Of a DNA stretch of 64,000 nt, positions 1-12,490 are shown in pieces (within the stretch, counting starts at the first letter, position 1; every line of letters begins with the position of its first letter). The notes beneath the pieces are model-generated. The model searched no databases. It had not been told where the DNA came from and was given only the letters and a program-made list of their open reading frames with translations. Source of the stretch: Melieria omissa (Eukaryota; Arthropoda; Insecta; Diptera; Ulidiidae); assembly GCA_963971225.1 (NCBI GenBank), contig OZ020268.1, positions 47,604,404-47,668,403 of the forward strand. The letters run 5' to 3'. Both the position numbers and the translations under genes were made by a program.

Positions 1-984
1 TATTGGAGGAGTTCGTAAATACTCTGCAATGTTGTCCAGGACTTTCTTATTTTCTTAGATTATTTCTGTTAGGTTTCTGAAAGATCTTTCTTTGTATCAG
101 CAATTTTGTCTAGGAACTTATTTGTTTTTCTTAGATCAGTTTCAGACAGATCGTTCGTGTGTATCAGTTCCCTACAACTATTCGAGGGACATTCGGTTAC
201 AATGTACGAATATTTCTTCATCTCCCATACAGAATCTTCATATTTTGCTATCCCTGATTCGCAGTAGCGTTCTATGCATATTTAGTAGTTAGTGTTCGCT
301 AAGTATTCCTGTCTTGAATTTGAGCTTCGTTGTATTTAGATCCCAAAGGTACTTATGGAGGTACCTACTCCGTATTTTCTTACAGAATAATCAGGAAAGA
401 ACAACTTGGAATAATGCAGTTCCACTATGATTGTCTTTTTAATGAATTCCTTGTTTTTCAAAATGTCAGTAATGAATCTTGTTAAGACCTAAGATCACTT
501 CCGTTTCATAGGATCGTCTTGCGGCCCCTGCTTTGCCCATATGTTTGCTTCCTCATGACCATCGTGTCCAAGGTGCGTCGGAGCTAAGTGTGTCTTGAGT
601 GTGTCATGCTTTGAATGATTTTAAAGAACATTTACTGTCTCTCTGACTTGTTTGAATTCAAAAGTCAAATGTCATCGAGTTCAGAGCCTTGAAATGTGTC
701 CATACCAACACAGTCAACTATCTTGAAGTTTCTCAATGCAACTCTCAAATACTGGTTACAAATCGGAGATAGATAAGCCCGAAAGAGCCTGTTCAGTCCT
801 AAAAGCTGCGTTGTGATATCTCAAGTTTAGAAATATTGGGTGTCTCTTTGGGTTATACACCATTCTGGTGTCGAACGGAAACCATTCAGATTCTCAGATG
901 ATTTAGGCGATCTGCTGATACAATGCTTTCCTTTCCTTTGTTTTCCATTAGATTCCATCCTTTTCTCTCCTCTTCTTTAGACAA
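1..984. other. Non-coding, AT-rich sequence with a short duplication
   Basis: No coding signal is seen. Near the left edge a segment of about 36 bp (27-62) recurs about 72 bp downstream (99-136). Both copies have the form GCAAT-TTGTC-AGGA, then a T-rich run, then CTTAGAT. I see nothing else supportable. Confidence 0.5.
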
Positions 985-1480
985 ATACAAAGGAAAGTAG
1001 CTCCAAGAAGCCGAAGTTTCTTCCTAGCCAAAGCATTATTTTCGTCAAGTGACCAAAAAATGATTGAATGGGAGGTTCAATCGCCCAACCAACTTTGCAG
1101 ACCAATGCCAATTATAACCTTCCAGTCTAAAAGAAAGGAAAGTAACTCCAAGAAGACGAAGGTTCTTCCTAATATTCAAAAAAGGAAAGTAGCTCAAAGA
1201 TAGCGAAGTTTCTTTCTGGTCAAAGCCGGACTTTTGTCCAATGAGCGAATGATCGTTGAAAGGGAGGTTTAATCGCCCAAACGACCTTGCAGTCTAATGG
1301 AAATATGAACCCTGCTGTTCAAAAGAAAGAAAACGAGCTCCAAGAAACCGAAGTTTTTTCCTAAATATTCAAGAAACGAAAGTAGCTCCGAAAAGGCGAA
1401 GGTTCTTCTTAGTCAAAGCAGGACTTTCGTCCAAAGACTGATGAATGAATGATCGTTGAGAGGAAGGTTGAGTCGCTGAG
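985..1480. repeat. Degenerate tandem repeat, AGGAAAGTAGCTCC family
   Basis: The motif AGGAAAGTAGCTCCAAGAAG, followed by CGAAG and a TTCTTCCT stretch, recurs near 991, 1136, 1183, 1326 and 1373. A second block (GAATGATCGTTGAAAGGGAGG...TCGCCC) follows some copies at about 1060, 1245 and 1450. Spacing is irregular (about 50-190 bp), so this is a two-part unit with internal deletions. The minus-strand open frame over 1369-1635 runs through the repeat and is not considered a gene. Confidence 0.7.
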
Positions 1481-4400
1481 GCTCCCTGCCGATGATCCAA
1501 CGGCCTATCAATACCAAAACAGTATCTGAAATAGTGGATTTCTTTAAGTGTTGGTTGGACTAATCGCTGTCCACATTTCTCTGTAGATCCTAAAAGATAT
1601 TTTCTCCACCTAGAACCGGTAACCCAAACGTGCATTAAAAATTAACGATTTAATCTAAAAATAAAAAGCATTTTTATTGAATTAGTGGTATGTATGGTAT
1701 GTGATATGTTTACTGCATTGTAGAGTAGACATGCTTCGATTAGGTTTTTTCAGATTACTCGTATAGTGGCTTACGTGACATATGGGACCATTGTGATACC
1801 ACAAGAAAGTAGTACTGTGTCAATACTGTAGGTCATACGGTAGTCTGTTAAAGTCAGTTTGATTCATGAAAAAACTAGCAGAACTCTTTAACTGACTGAT
1901 CTGAGGTCATTCAATCGATTTCAATTAGGTATGGATTCAAATATCGGGCAAAAACCCCTGGGCGCTTCGTTGCTCTTTTCATGAAATTTTCAGTGACCTT
2001 TTAACAAAGACTAACCGAAGTCTCATCTCATCAATGACACATTGAATCTCAGCCTTAAGCTAGAAATTTCTTTATGGTTTGTTTACACAGAGCAGAGAGT
2101 TCACAAAACCTCCCTGATGGCCAGTTGGAACTGGTCGTCAAAACTTTGGGACTTTGTTTGGTCTGTTGGTTTGAATTCCTGAGTGAGCTGAATCTTGAAG
2201 GTCTATCGGCAAAAATTGCTGCTTGGGGTTACGCCAAATTTGAAAATACTGCCAAATTAATGTTGTCGGTGTTCGACGACAGTAACAACGTTTTCGAGCC
2301 ACCGGCCGGTACGTCAACGCGTTCATTACGCGTTCATTAACGTTCATTATAGAACCAGATTCTTCAAATTTTCTGTTCACTCTTTGAACTTTAAAAACTT
2401 TAGAAAATTCCAAAAAGCGGGCAAGTCTGGTCACAGTTTAACTGTCCCAATTTTTTTAATGGGTTTTCACAATGAACAACCCGTACTTTCATTCTAAAAA
2501 GCTCAATTTTTACTAATTGAAACAATTGTACAACATAGCTTTCAAATTTCAGAGTTGCCACTTGTATAGAAAACAAATGGCACAGCATTTAAATTGCGCA
2601 ATTTTATTGAGACACCTTGTAGGATGTCAAACTTACTTATTGACGATCACAAGGGAAACGCCACTATGTACGGAAGGATACAAGACCAAAGTACATTTCC
2701 TGGGCAGTACTTGTATAAGTGTCTGCTTACAGAGATATCAAGTGGCACTGCCGAACAGACGAAGTGGTCACACATCGCTCGACTGGAATACATTTCCCAT
2801 AATTTGCTGATTTGAGTCTTTAGTTGAGTTGTTATAGATTAGCTTACAACCCACGTCCACTTTGTTGCCACAGACAAAACCCATTAGGCCACTCCCACAT
2901 TATCCCAAAGATTTCTAAGAGAATGGAATTCCTATCATCTTAATGCCCATCTCTCACATTCTCACATCATAATCGCCAACGCCATAATTATGCCCTGCCT
3001 TTCCCCCTTTAAACACAAATATTCATACACCAACACACAATTCAATTACCGCCAACATCAGAGTCATCATAGTCATCATTATCATCATCATCATCATTAT
3101 GGTCGCCGTCATCATTATCATTAACAACGCCATCGGCTCCACTGCGCCGGCTACTGTTTCAACCGCACGCAGGCGTATTGCCGCCGGATATTTTCTGCTC
3201 GAGGCGGATATTACAAACTTAACGCAATCAACGGGCATACCCACGTTTTTCGCTATGCTCTTCGTTCCACAAAACAACAATAAAAACAACAGCAGCAAAT
3301 CGCCGCCATGTCGAGCATTAGCATCAATGCTGCCTGTTCTCAATGTTGATGTTGATGTCTTGATGACGTATGAAATATCGAATGCGTATGAATTATGGCC
3401 AAATTAAAATGGCGTCATGCGGGTTAATACAAAAACGAAAACAACGCATAGGAAATGGCTTAGAGTAGAGAAATTAATGAGAGTGTGAGAAGCAAGTTGG
3501 AAGTGTGGAAAAACCACTGACAGATTGAGATTATTTTTCATCCATGACATTGAATAGAATTTTATGCCGCTTATGGACCCATATTTCTCAATCGTTATTA
3601 ATAATTGAATTGATTATTCATATGTGAATATAAAATATGTTAGCTGAGAAAAAGGGCCAAGGAAATATGCTTCAATAGAGAGGAGTGGTACTTGGAAATA
3701 TTTGTTTGCAGCTAAAAATTTATTATTATTACTTAAACTTTCGGAATGTGTTGTTAGTACAACCCACTAGTTTTCTGAATAGATATAACATTTTATTCAC
3801 TATCACAGCTTGAAATGTTTCATTACAAATGTTATAAAAATTTGAATTGGTTTTCTATGTAGATGGGTTTAAAAAAGTTTTAGAGATTTTTTTATTTCCA
3901 ATGACGCATTAATGATTTCATGAAAATCTTTTTTCGGTTATTTGATGGAACTTTGCTTAATGACTGTGCCCAACATGAGCGCAATCTGTCCATCAGTTTT
4001 TTTACAGCAGCTGGTTGAATCAATACACTTCAAATCAGTTCAATTCAGCACAATAAAGAAAACTTTTAAACCAAGTTTTGTCATTAAATGTTGTGTTTTG
4101 AACCAAATTTCGTTTGTCCAGAGGTTTTAAATATTAGAAAATCTTTATGATGAAACAATTTATTCAAAAACAAGCTTATAAGTGTTAAAAATCAGTTCAA
4201 AAAAGATCAAAGAATTAATCAAGATCAACCTTAGAGGACTTTAGGTCTTCAAATTCGAACTAAATAAGGTTTGAGTTTTTCACAAACTCTATCCTAAGCA
4301 AGCTCTTTGAACATAGTTGATAACGCCAATCTGATTGAACATACATGGAATTCAACACAACCTCTACTGATTTTGACCTACAAATAATTAAATAGTTGTT

Positions 4401-4779
4401 GGAATATTGGGAGTACAAGTTAGTTCGGTCCGTTTAATAAAAAAGTTCGCAAGCATTCTAAAAACTCATAAAAACTGATGATATTGATGCCACTTGCATT
4501 GTAATCACGTACTTGACTACAAGGCGACGGTAGAAGCGGACGCACAGTGTTATAAGTTTATATATGACATGATTTAGTGTTGTATGGAGATTTTTAATAG
4601 TGGCTTCTCGATGCTCCGGAAACCCACATTTAATGTGTTTTATGAAAAAGTGCACGAGCTACAAAACTAGAAGGCAAGAGTGGTAATTCGTTGCATTGAA
4701 GTTAAACTTCACAAAATAGTTTGAAAATTCGACAGATTTGCTCCACAGCTGCTGAGAAATGGCTCTTAGAGGGTTAAAA
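1481..4779. other. Non-coding stretch, no recognisable gene
   Basis: This stretch holds several overlapping open frames of 60-105 codons on both strands (for example 2074-2340 on + and 2138-2434 on -). None has a domain I recognise. A (CAT/ATC)n trinucleotide stretch lies at about 3066-3100, and CGTTCATTA is repeated three times at about 2317-2348. At 1740-1815 a segment ending CCATTGTGATACCACA resembles the dispersed element described at 19.87 and 54.89 kb. Confidence 0.5.
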
Positions 4780-5035
4780 TCTATGACTGACCCCACTAAT
4801 TTTTCCTTCTGAATATTTCTTTCGAACATACTTAGTCCCTATCTTCAACCTTTATTGCGGCTCCCATACAGAATTATTGTTTTTTAGAAAAATGGACTCC
4901 CACTGCACTCAAGTGTCTCCCAGACGTACCAAATGTAAGACTGACCCCTATTTATATTCTCTTCCGGGTATTTTTTCCATACATACCTACCCACTATCTA
5001 TTATTTTTAAGGGGGCTGTCATACAAAACTATTAA
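4780..5035. repeat. Two-copy tandem duplication of about 170 bp
   Basis: The block starting GACTGACCCC(A/T)...TTTAT/TTCC and continuing through CTATCT and CCCATACA is present at about 4782 and again at about 4951. The copies are diverged but align along their length (GACTGACCCC, TTCTGAATATTT versus TTCCGGGTATTT, CTCCCATACA versus CTGTCATACA). Confidence 0.5.
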
Positions 5036-5946
5036 CTTTCAAGGGAATTGGTTCCTCACTTGTAAAAGTAGTAGTTAAATGTAGTCATATCTCGGAATCT
5101 TCTAAACCGATCTGAATATTTTATTCAACAATTGGCAACATTCTTGACTGCAAAAAATACAAAAATAATTAAAGTTCAAAAATTTACCATCAGAGAGCGC
5201 CTCCCATACAAACTTAGTTGTGAAGATGTAAACTTTTGCGGTTTCTACGAAAAAAAAAAATAAAAATTTACTGTCGAAACTCCATTACCTCTTTATTTCG
5301 TATATAATTGTAATAGTCATTGATTTTCCAAAATTATCAACAAATTTTTTCAACAACAACAAAGCTTTATCTGACCGATTGCTATTGATATTCATTTAAA
5401 CGTTGTAAATATTGCAAATTTGCATTCGGGTCTTTACTGAAAAATAGCTCATACTTTTATTAGGAAAATATAAAAAAATATTTAAAAAATTGCAAATGTG
5501 ATAAAATGTGTTTTATTTTCAATTGAACTTTGTTTTCATTTACTTATTTGCTTTGTTTAATTTTTTTATAACGATACTGTTCAACAAAATTTTAGTTTTA
5601 TCAAACCTAAATTAGATAAATGAAACTTACGACAAGAGTAAATTTTAGGGACTTGCTCATAATTTGGTTTTTTTTTTAATATTCAACATAAAAGTGAAAC
5701 AAAAAATTGCTTTTTGTAAGAAGTTAATTTTTTTCAAAGCTCTAAGAGCTTTAAGAGCTCATAACTTCTATGTGGTTCTATGGTTTTTCTTAAAACTTGG
5801 GATTTATCCCAATTGAAGTATTTTCTACTTAACCTCATACTTAGATTTGGGTTATAATATTTACTTTGTTCTGATCGGCCATCTTGAATTTTTCGCTGCC
5901 GCCTTAAATGTGTTCGGTCCATTAGCATTCTGCTTGTAATTTTTGT
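5036..5946. other. AT-rich non-coding stretch
   Basis: The sequence is long A/T-rich DNA with a small direct repeat (CTCTAAGAGCTTTAAGAGCTC, about 5740-5760). There is no gene or RNA signal. Confidence 0.5.
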
Positions 5947-5950
5947 TTAA

Positions 5951-6131
5951 CACATTGAAGGCGGGAGTCGTAGTACTACGATTTATCTTTTGTAGTTTTA
6001 AGAGTTAAATAAACTTTTTAAGTCTAAAATTTTTCATGATTACACAAAATATCGCCCGCTCTAGAACGAAAAGCGAGGCGGGGCGATTGCCGTATAGCAT
6101 ACTTTCGTCTAGATCCCCCGCCTTGAATGTG
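5951..6131. mobile_element. piggyBac-type MITE, 181 bp, TTAA-flanked
   Basis: The ends are inverted repeats. The left end reads CACATTGAAGGCGGGAG, and the right end, reverse-complemented, reads CACATTCAAGGCGGGGG (15 of 17 match). Each end abuts TTAA (5947-5950 and 6132-6135), the duplication typical of the piggyBac superfamily. There is no coding capacity, so this is a non-autonomous element mobilised in trans, by inference. The inner segment is GC-richer than its surroundings. The TTAA and inverted ends are read directly; superfamily assignment rests on the TTAA rule. Confidence 0.75.
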
Positions 6132-6135
6132 TTAA

Positions 6136-6699
6136 GGGACAATGGAATTATAGAAAGTTTAATCTTCCAGATCTTGCATGTACATTTGAAGTGCTGCTTT
6201 CCCAAATTACTGCAAAAATACTAAAATTATTGACCATCTAACATTATTGATCCATGGTTTAACTCCAATTTAAACCTGGTATACAAAAGTTTAGCGATTT
6301 AAAGTTATGATTAGTGTGTCAAGGTTAAGTTTGGCTGTCGTGTTAGTGCTTCAAAGATTTGACAAACTATCTAATCGCAGATATAGCAACAGAAAAGCCA
6401 AAGACAATTGGCGGCATTTGCTTCCTGAAGTCAACCGAAATGACAAATTAATAAAAAATACCAATGACAACAAATAAAACAATAGAACTACAAAAACAAC
6501 ATCACTATCAAAAAAGAAAAACAAAAGCAATAACAACAACAACAATGACAACAATAAACCTCGCATATTTGCAAAATGTCATAAATTATAAAATGCATGA
6601 TTACTTTTGATTTGATTGTTCGATACGCAACAACAACATTAAATAATAACAAATAAAAAAATAAAAATTATAACAACAACAAAAGCAATATGTAGTCGT
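6136..6699. other. CAA/TTG-rich non-coding stretch
   Basis: A/T-rich DNA with scattered CAA and AAC triplet runs (about 6440-6560 and 6625-6685). Open frames here encode leucine- or phenylalanine-rich strings that simply mirror the triplets. Confidence 0.6.
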
Positions 6700-7770
6700 C
6701 TACTATCACAACGCGCAGCGCTTATCGCTTTTCAAATATTTCAAGTGTTTGCGGCGTTTTATTTTCTTTGTTTTTGTCTTTCATTCTTATTTTCATGTTT
6801 ATTAAAAAATTAACAACAACAAAAAACGAAATAGTAACAATAAAATCGCTTTGAAATAGCGCGCACTAAACAATAAATCATTTTTCGCTGCGCCACACGA
6901 AACGCACAGCTTTGTCGGCGCTGTTGACGTGCACTGCCCTCGCTCCCCTAATCGGCGTAAATGCGACTGAGAAAACGCGTACGGTATCGCGCTCCTCCAT
7001 AGCTGAACACACAATCACACAATCTCTCGTTTTCGCTGTCTCTCGCACTCACACTGAAATGTCGCTCTCAGGGGTGTTGCTCCCCACTCACTCACTTACT
7101 CACTCACCTATTCGTTCACTCACCCACTCACTCATTCGTTTTGCAACGCAAAAAGCCGACGTTTGCATTGCGTCGCTTCGGCAGCCAATCAAATTTCCAT
7201 AAACACTTCGTATTGCATCGTATCGTCGGACCGAATGCGTTCGTCACTTGCAATTCCTGGGCACTGTTGCCGTTCGTGACGACACTAGACGCTTCGGCTT
7301 TTTAATGGTTCGCTAGTGCGCTGCTAACGAGACGCAATTCAAATAGTTAATGTCGTTGTTTTTGTTGCTGTGAGAGCGTCATTCTCATTTCTAGTTTTTA
7401 GCTGCCGACTGCTGATGAGTTGCGGCGCGTTTATTACTTAGTGGCTGGCCGTCTGTCTCACTGGCTGGCGACGATGACATTTTGGCATTTTAGTAGTAAA
7501 TTATGGCGTCAGTGTTGCCATTGTGCGCTTTTCTTTTCGAGTGTTTGTGCGTGTGTTTGTGTTTTTCGCTTCTGCGAATATTTGCGAACGTCTGTTGGCC
7601 GTCGCTCGCTACGACTTTAACGTTCGCCGTTGCTGCCGTTAGACGTTTGGTCACTTTGACGGCTGTTTAGTCTGTGCCGCTTGGACTTTGTAACTGAGGC
7701 ACACACACTCAGACACACATATGAGTGCGCTTCTGTATGCTATCCACTGGGCCCAAACGCTGCTGTTAGA
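6700..7770. promoter_or_regulatory. GC/CpG-richer island, possible regulatory or promoter DNA
   Basis: Base composition shifts from strongly AT-rich to mixed, with many CpG dinucleotides. The island contains CTCTCG motifs (about 7023-7045), an imperfect (ACTC)n run at 7087-7137 and TCATT(C/T) initiator-like motifs at about 7379-7390. I found no TATA box or correctly spaced DPE for any of them. It resembles the composition of the better-supported promoter/leader at 16.7-17.6 kb. The role is inferred from composition alone; an enhancer, an upstream exon or an ordinary GC-rich patch would look the same. Confidence 0.3.
7087..7137. repeat. Imperfect (ACTC)n microsatellite
   Basis: About twelve tetranucleotide units of CTCA/ACTC with interruptions (TTACTC, CCTATTCGTTC). 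Confidence 0.8.
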
Positions 7771-8014
7771 TACAATTTTTGCAAGTGTAGTGCCATAGTT
7801 TTGATGAGTATTTGTTGTTATTGTTGTTTCCCAGCAGGAAATGTAACCAATACGATGCCAGCGATAGCCGCCTTCCCACTAATTGTAAACAATTTCGATT
7901 AGTTTGTTTTTGATGAAACAAAAACCATTCAATATGGTTAGGGACCAAATGCTTTTCTAATAAAAAAACAAATGTCCTTCATGTCACATTGAGATAGGCA
8001 CTAGTTGTGCCTTA

Positions 8015-8125
8015 CAGTGAAACCTGCTTAAATACCTCCCCTCTTTAGCGCGTTCCCAACCACCAAACCGCTTAAGTACATCAAAAATACCATTTATGGG
8101 TGAGGTACATCAGCGGGTTTCACTG
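8015..8125. mobile_element. pogo/Tc1-mariner-like MITE, 111 bp
   Basis: The left end CAGTGAAACCTGCTTA... and the right end, reverse-complemented CAGTGAAACCCGCTGA..., match over the first ten bases and then partially (TACCTC(C/A)CC). The element is bounded by TA on both sides (8013-8014 and 8126-8127). CAGTG termini with a TA duplication are characteristic of pogo/Tigger members of the Tc1-mariner superfamily. There is no transposase; it is a non-autonomous relic. Confidence 0.75.
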
Positions 8126-8129
8126 TACT

Positions 8130-9499
8130 GGTTGCTTTCTGCGTTGCTGGTCAAGTTCCATGCTGCGACCAGGTTAAGCGCTTTAACCCGGCTAAGTAAT
8201 TGGGGTTCAAAGGACCTTACAGGTTTTTAAAAGGCGGGACCACATTGTATTCGGAACTCGCTAATATTTATTATGATACATGATGGATCCACATCAGCAA
8301 AGGCTGATTACATATGTTTCTCGCTTAACTTCAACAACAGATTCCCTAAAAAGATTCCCTATAGAGCGGATATGACCGATGATAAGGCGTCAACTTGGAA
8401 TCGACCGATAATAAAGTGTCAACTGGGTACGTCAACTTAGAATCGACCGATAATAAGGCGTCAACTTGGTACTCAATTAACTTCTATACAGCCAACTTCA
8501 CCTTTGATAGAAGTGTTGCTTGTGAAATGTTCTCCAATGTTCTCTCTCTGGGAATACGAATCTCGCTAAACCTATTCGACTATTGAAAGGTTGAAGCGTC
8601 TTTCAGGCTGAAGTACAGGCCATACGTTAGTCAACGAAGTAGAGCTCTCTTCTAACAATCTATGTTATATAAATACCCAGATCTTTCTACTCAGAAAGCC
8701 AGGCGGCAATCAAGTCTGTTACTGGTGTATCTACAACATCAGACTATTGCCACTGTCTTCTCAACAAAAAGTATTGCAAATGAATCACGAATGAGCCTTC
8801 ATAGAGTGTCCGACCATAGAGTCGTCATCATAGGCCACTGCAAGGCTGCAAAATTTACAATACTGGAAACATGTATCGATGTGATCTCCTATCTCTCATA
8901 ATTAGAGTCCATCTTGTAAGTGCAAATCCAGTAACAGACAAACTTCTGCCAGCGACTAACATCGCCCAGCTAGAAGAGAGCCATTTCTAAGAAACGCTCA
9001 ACTGCGTCCCTACAGCTTGAAGATCCCGAGAGAGGACCAGTTTGTAGTCTGATCTGTTCTTGATAGGTTTTAAGTTACCCTAAGAAGATTCTCAAACGCT
9101 CTGGATCTCAGTTAGCTATACTTACTTACTTAACTGGCCATAAGAAGCTATTACAGGGGTACGACATGCAGTAAAGTTCTCTCCAGGCGTCTTCTCCAGT
9201 ACGTCATCAGTTCGTCAGTTGGTTGGTGTCTATAGTCCATCGTGTCCATGATGTCAAAAATACCTTTAAGCAGTGTCATGTTGAAGAGGCAAAAAATCTT
9301 TCGGTGAAGGAACCTGCATTACAGACCGACCGGTTCATGACTAAACAAGTGATGATCCAAACGGTTACTTTATATTTGGGCCAGTATTCCATGAGGTCTG
9401 TGATTGCTGTGCTTTCAGGAAACTGCCTAATGTAGGGACACGTTGAAGGATTGGAGACTGAGGTTGCTGTAAAATAACTTCCTCAATCCAACTACTCTT
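8130..9499. other. Non-coding, moderately complex sequence
   Basis: A three-copy repeat of about 30-45 bp (GACCGAT(G/A)ATAA(G/A)G(C/T)GTCAACT) lies at 8374-8472. The rest contains short open frames (for example 8662-8901) without recognisable domains. Its composition is less AT-rich than its neighbours, so old transposon sequence is possible, but I could not match it to a family. Confidence 0.5.
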
Positions 9500-9970
9500 C
9501 ATATGTCTATTTTAGGCCAAGAGAAGAATCAAGTTCCTATTTTTATAAATATGTTTAACACCATCTAAACTGAACTTTCAACTCTGGATATCAGAGAGAT
9601 TGTAAGATTCATATTGGAATCCTCGTAGTACTCAACGCCAAGGAACTTCTCATGAAAAGTTACGTCTTCCTACGTGGTATGATTGATAGAGCGAGACTCA
9701 TATTGGAATCTCAGTGGTTCTCAGCGCTGACTTCAGTCATGGTTGTGGTTCTGAAGGAGAAAAAGAAACAATCCGACTACATTTAATGTGCCATTTTCTG
9801 TTACTGTCCAGGAGAAGATTGAAATTCCTATAAAATCGTTTTACTCCGCATTAACCGAACTTTCAACTCGGGATATCAGAGAGATTGTAAAATTTCTATT
9901 GGAATCCTTGTGGCACCCAACGCTAGGGAACTTCTCAGGGGAAGTTATGGCATCCTAATGTGGTATCACA
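9500..9970. repeat. Two-copy tandem duplication, period about 284 bp
   Basis: The segment including GAACTTTCAACTC-GGATATCAGAGAGATTGTAA occurs at about 9570 and again at about 9855. Both copies continue through TATTGGAATCC and AACGC...GGGAACTTCTCA. Flanking parts (AGAAGAATCAAGTTCCTAT versus AGAAGATTGAAATTCCTAT) are also duplicated. Confidence 0.75.
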
Positions 9971-11275
9971 ACAAGCCTTCTATTTTTGGTTATGTAGGCT
10001 TTTCTTGAGAGAAAGGTATCACTCCAAACAAGCTTCTGATGAGTAGAACAGCTTCAACTGTGTCTAATTAGGAGATCCTTTGTTTGTAAATGGATTGACA
10101 CAGCCGGATTTATAGCTCTGCGAATTTTGTATTAATTTTGTTTTGTTTTTTGTAAATTTTAGAAACTAAAGAAATTCATGGATTCACAATAAAAATAGTA
10201 GTTTCCTCATAAAAAAATCATATAAATATCACAAAGACTACTACTGTCACAAACACTACTCTTGTAATGAATTATAACAACAACTTGTGAATGGATATCC
10301 ATTCATCCATCGCGTATCACCCCATAGACTCCGTAGAGTTCCATCCATTGCCGTCAGTCAGTCATAAGTTTCCACCTACCTAAGGTTAAAGCAGTTATTG
10401 TTTTTCCTTGTCATCTATTTTATATTTTCCTACAGGCCACGTTTGCGCTTTTCTGTGCGTTTATTCTTGTTATTGTTGTACTAGTAGTTGTTGCTCTTGT
10501 TGCTGTTGTTGCTTTTATGGTGTGTGGAATTTTGTATAAACAAGCAGCGAGATAATTTGCGTCTCGTAGTTTGCATTCTGCAACTTGGAGGTTTTTATTT
10601 CTGTTTTGCTTTATTTATCTATCGGAATGTTTATGCAAATAACTTCATTTCGAGCGTCGAGCGTCGTGCACTGCAACTCAACTCAACTCAACTGAAGTAA
10701 ACTTCAAGTTGAAGTTGCAGATTTTCATGAACTCGCGTCGGTCATGAGGCAAATTGCGTTTTTGCCATTTGTTGGGTGTGAAGAAAAGTTAGGAATTGTT
10801 AATGTCGGCTTTTAGCAGTTCAGTGAATTTATGTGTCAACTATGATCGAACTTAAGGAGAATTTCGATTGACAGCGGCCGTTTTGGCCTTAAAAATATTT
10901 GTTTGAATGTGACAGGTTGTGACACCAGGGGCGGGGAAAATAATAAAAAATAACGAATAAAATAAAATAAAAAATGTAACCATACTAATGTTGATCGAAT
11001 TGGCTAACGTCATGAGGCTTTAATTAATCCTTTTGCTATACAAACTCAATGCAATAAAAAATTAAAAATTCTTCGATTTTGTGCTCTGTGTGACCGAAAA
11101 AACATTGCATTCGATTCAATTAGAAATTAAAAAATCTTGGCTTCAATGCTCTGTGTGTCAAAAAACATTGCACAATAATTTTTTGGGAATTTATTTACTT
11201 AACCCTGGTTTCTTAAAATGTTAACATAAATATGACAACAACCAACTTTGAAATAGTTGCTGCTGCATTTTTCAA
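9971..11275. other. Non-coding stretch
   Basis: Contains a TTG-rich patch (about 10470-10515) and AT-rich DNA. An imperfect duplication of TTAAAAATTCTTCGATTTTGTGCTCTGTGTG lies at about 11065 and 11128. No gene signal. Confidence 0.5.
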
Positions 11276-11279
11276 TTAA

Positions 11280-11586
11280 CCCCTCAGGGGTGCGAAAAGT
11301 TATACTCCAACTACTGTGTTGTGGGGTAAGATTGACTCAACTATTGTGTTGTTGTGTCAGATTGACCCAATTAGAACAGATGATTGAACTCACTTAAAAG
11401 AAAATTCAAATTTTTTAAAATTTTTTTGTTCTTTAAACTACAATTAAACAGAACAACAATTATTTAGAATGTATAATTTTTTTAATTTTTTTGTAAGTTT
11501 ATGAAAACTATGATTTTAGAACCATGAACATTCAACTGCCTAATTTCTCAAAAGTGGGTCATTTTAACCGGCATACAACAGAAGGG
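11280..11586. mobile_element. Possible piggyBac-type MITE, 307 bp
   Basis: TTAA at 11276-11279 is followed by CCCCTCAGGGG, and GAAGGG precedes TTAA at 11587-11590, so the ends read CCC(C/T)TC... inverted and TTAA-flanked. Only the first six to eight terminal bases pair well, which makes this weaker than the other TTAA elements. Inside, CAACTA(C/T)TGTGTTGT...AGATTGAC is tandemly duplicated. Confidence 0.4.
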
Positions 11587-11819
11587 TTAAACTGATTGAA
11601 AATTCTTAACTTTTCTTTGTAAAAATCTGGCTGTCGACAATTTTTAAATCTTAAAAAATGTGGGACGAAATGAATCTTGAAAGGCAGACTGTACTTTCTG
11701 CTTTGATTAACTCTTTGAACCCTTTTAAAATCCTAACCGAGTATTGGTTCCTTCTAAATTGTGTAGAAGAATTATTATATAGATTCTACATTTTATAAAC
11801 AACAATTAAAATGTGATAT

Positions 11820-12490
11820 GTGGTCGGCAAGTTTCAAAAGTTCAATAAGAAATATTGCAATTGTTGTCATTTTACAGATCGAATAATGTTCAAAGGTTCT
11901 TCCTTCCATTTTCAAGAATACAATAAGAAATATTCAAATTTTCAAGAGTTGAATAAGAAATATTGTATTTGTATTCAATTTACAGTTCGAACAATGCCCA
12001 AAGTTCTTTCCGTCCTTCAATTTTTAAGACTTCGGTGGGAAATATTGCAAATCTCCCTAACTTACTGATCGAATAATGCTTAAAGATTCTTCTTTCCTTC
12101 TATTTTCAGAAGTTAAATGGGAAATATTAAAAATCTCCTTAACTTACTGATCAACTATTGCTCAAAGTTTCTTCTATCCTTCAACTTTCAAGACTTCAAT
12201 GAGAAATATTTAAAATCTCCTTAACTTATGGATCGAATAATGCTCAAAGTTTCTTCTGTTCTTTACTTTTAAAAAGATCAATGGGAAATATTGCAAATAT
12301 CCTCAACTTACTGATCGAATAATGTTGAAAGGTTCGTTTTTAATACTTCAATAGGAAATATTTGAAATCGAATAATGCTCAAAGGTTCTTCGGTCCTTCA
12401 ATTTTCAAGACCTCAAAGATAAATATTTCACCTATTCTCAATTCACTGATCGAATAATCAGTCAGTAAAGGGTCCTTCAAAACAGTTCCA
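11820..12490. repeat. Degenerate tandem array, unit about 80 bp
   Basis: The unit core GATCGAATAATGCTCAAAG, followed by TTCTTC-TTCCTTCAATTTTCAAGACTTCAATGGGAAATATT and CTCCTTAACTTACT, recurs about seven to eight times (for example at about 11879, 12069, 12150, 12230, 12311, 12364 and 12447). Copies vary by substitutions and deletions. Open frames over it are repeat artefacts. Confidence 0.8.

Noticed and set aside
2074..2434. Overlapping frames on both strands at 2.1-2.4 kb
   Set aside because: They look protein-like but match no family I know, overlap each other and have no promoter or splice context.
4763..4776. Another TTAA element end (GAGGGTTAA near 4768)
   Set aside because: No inverted partner with TTAA was found on either side.
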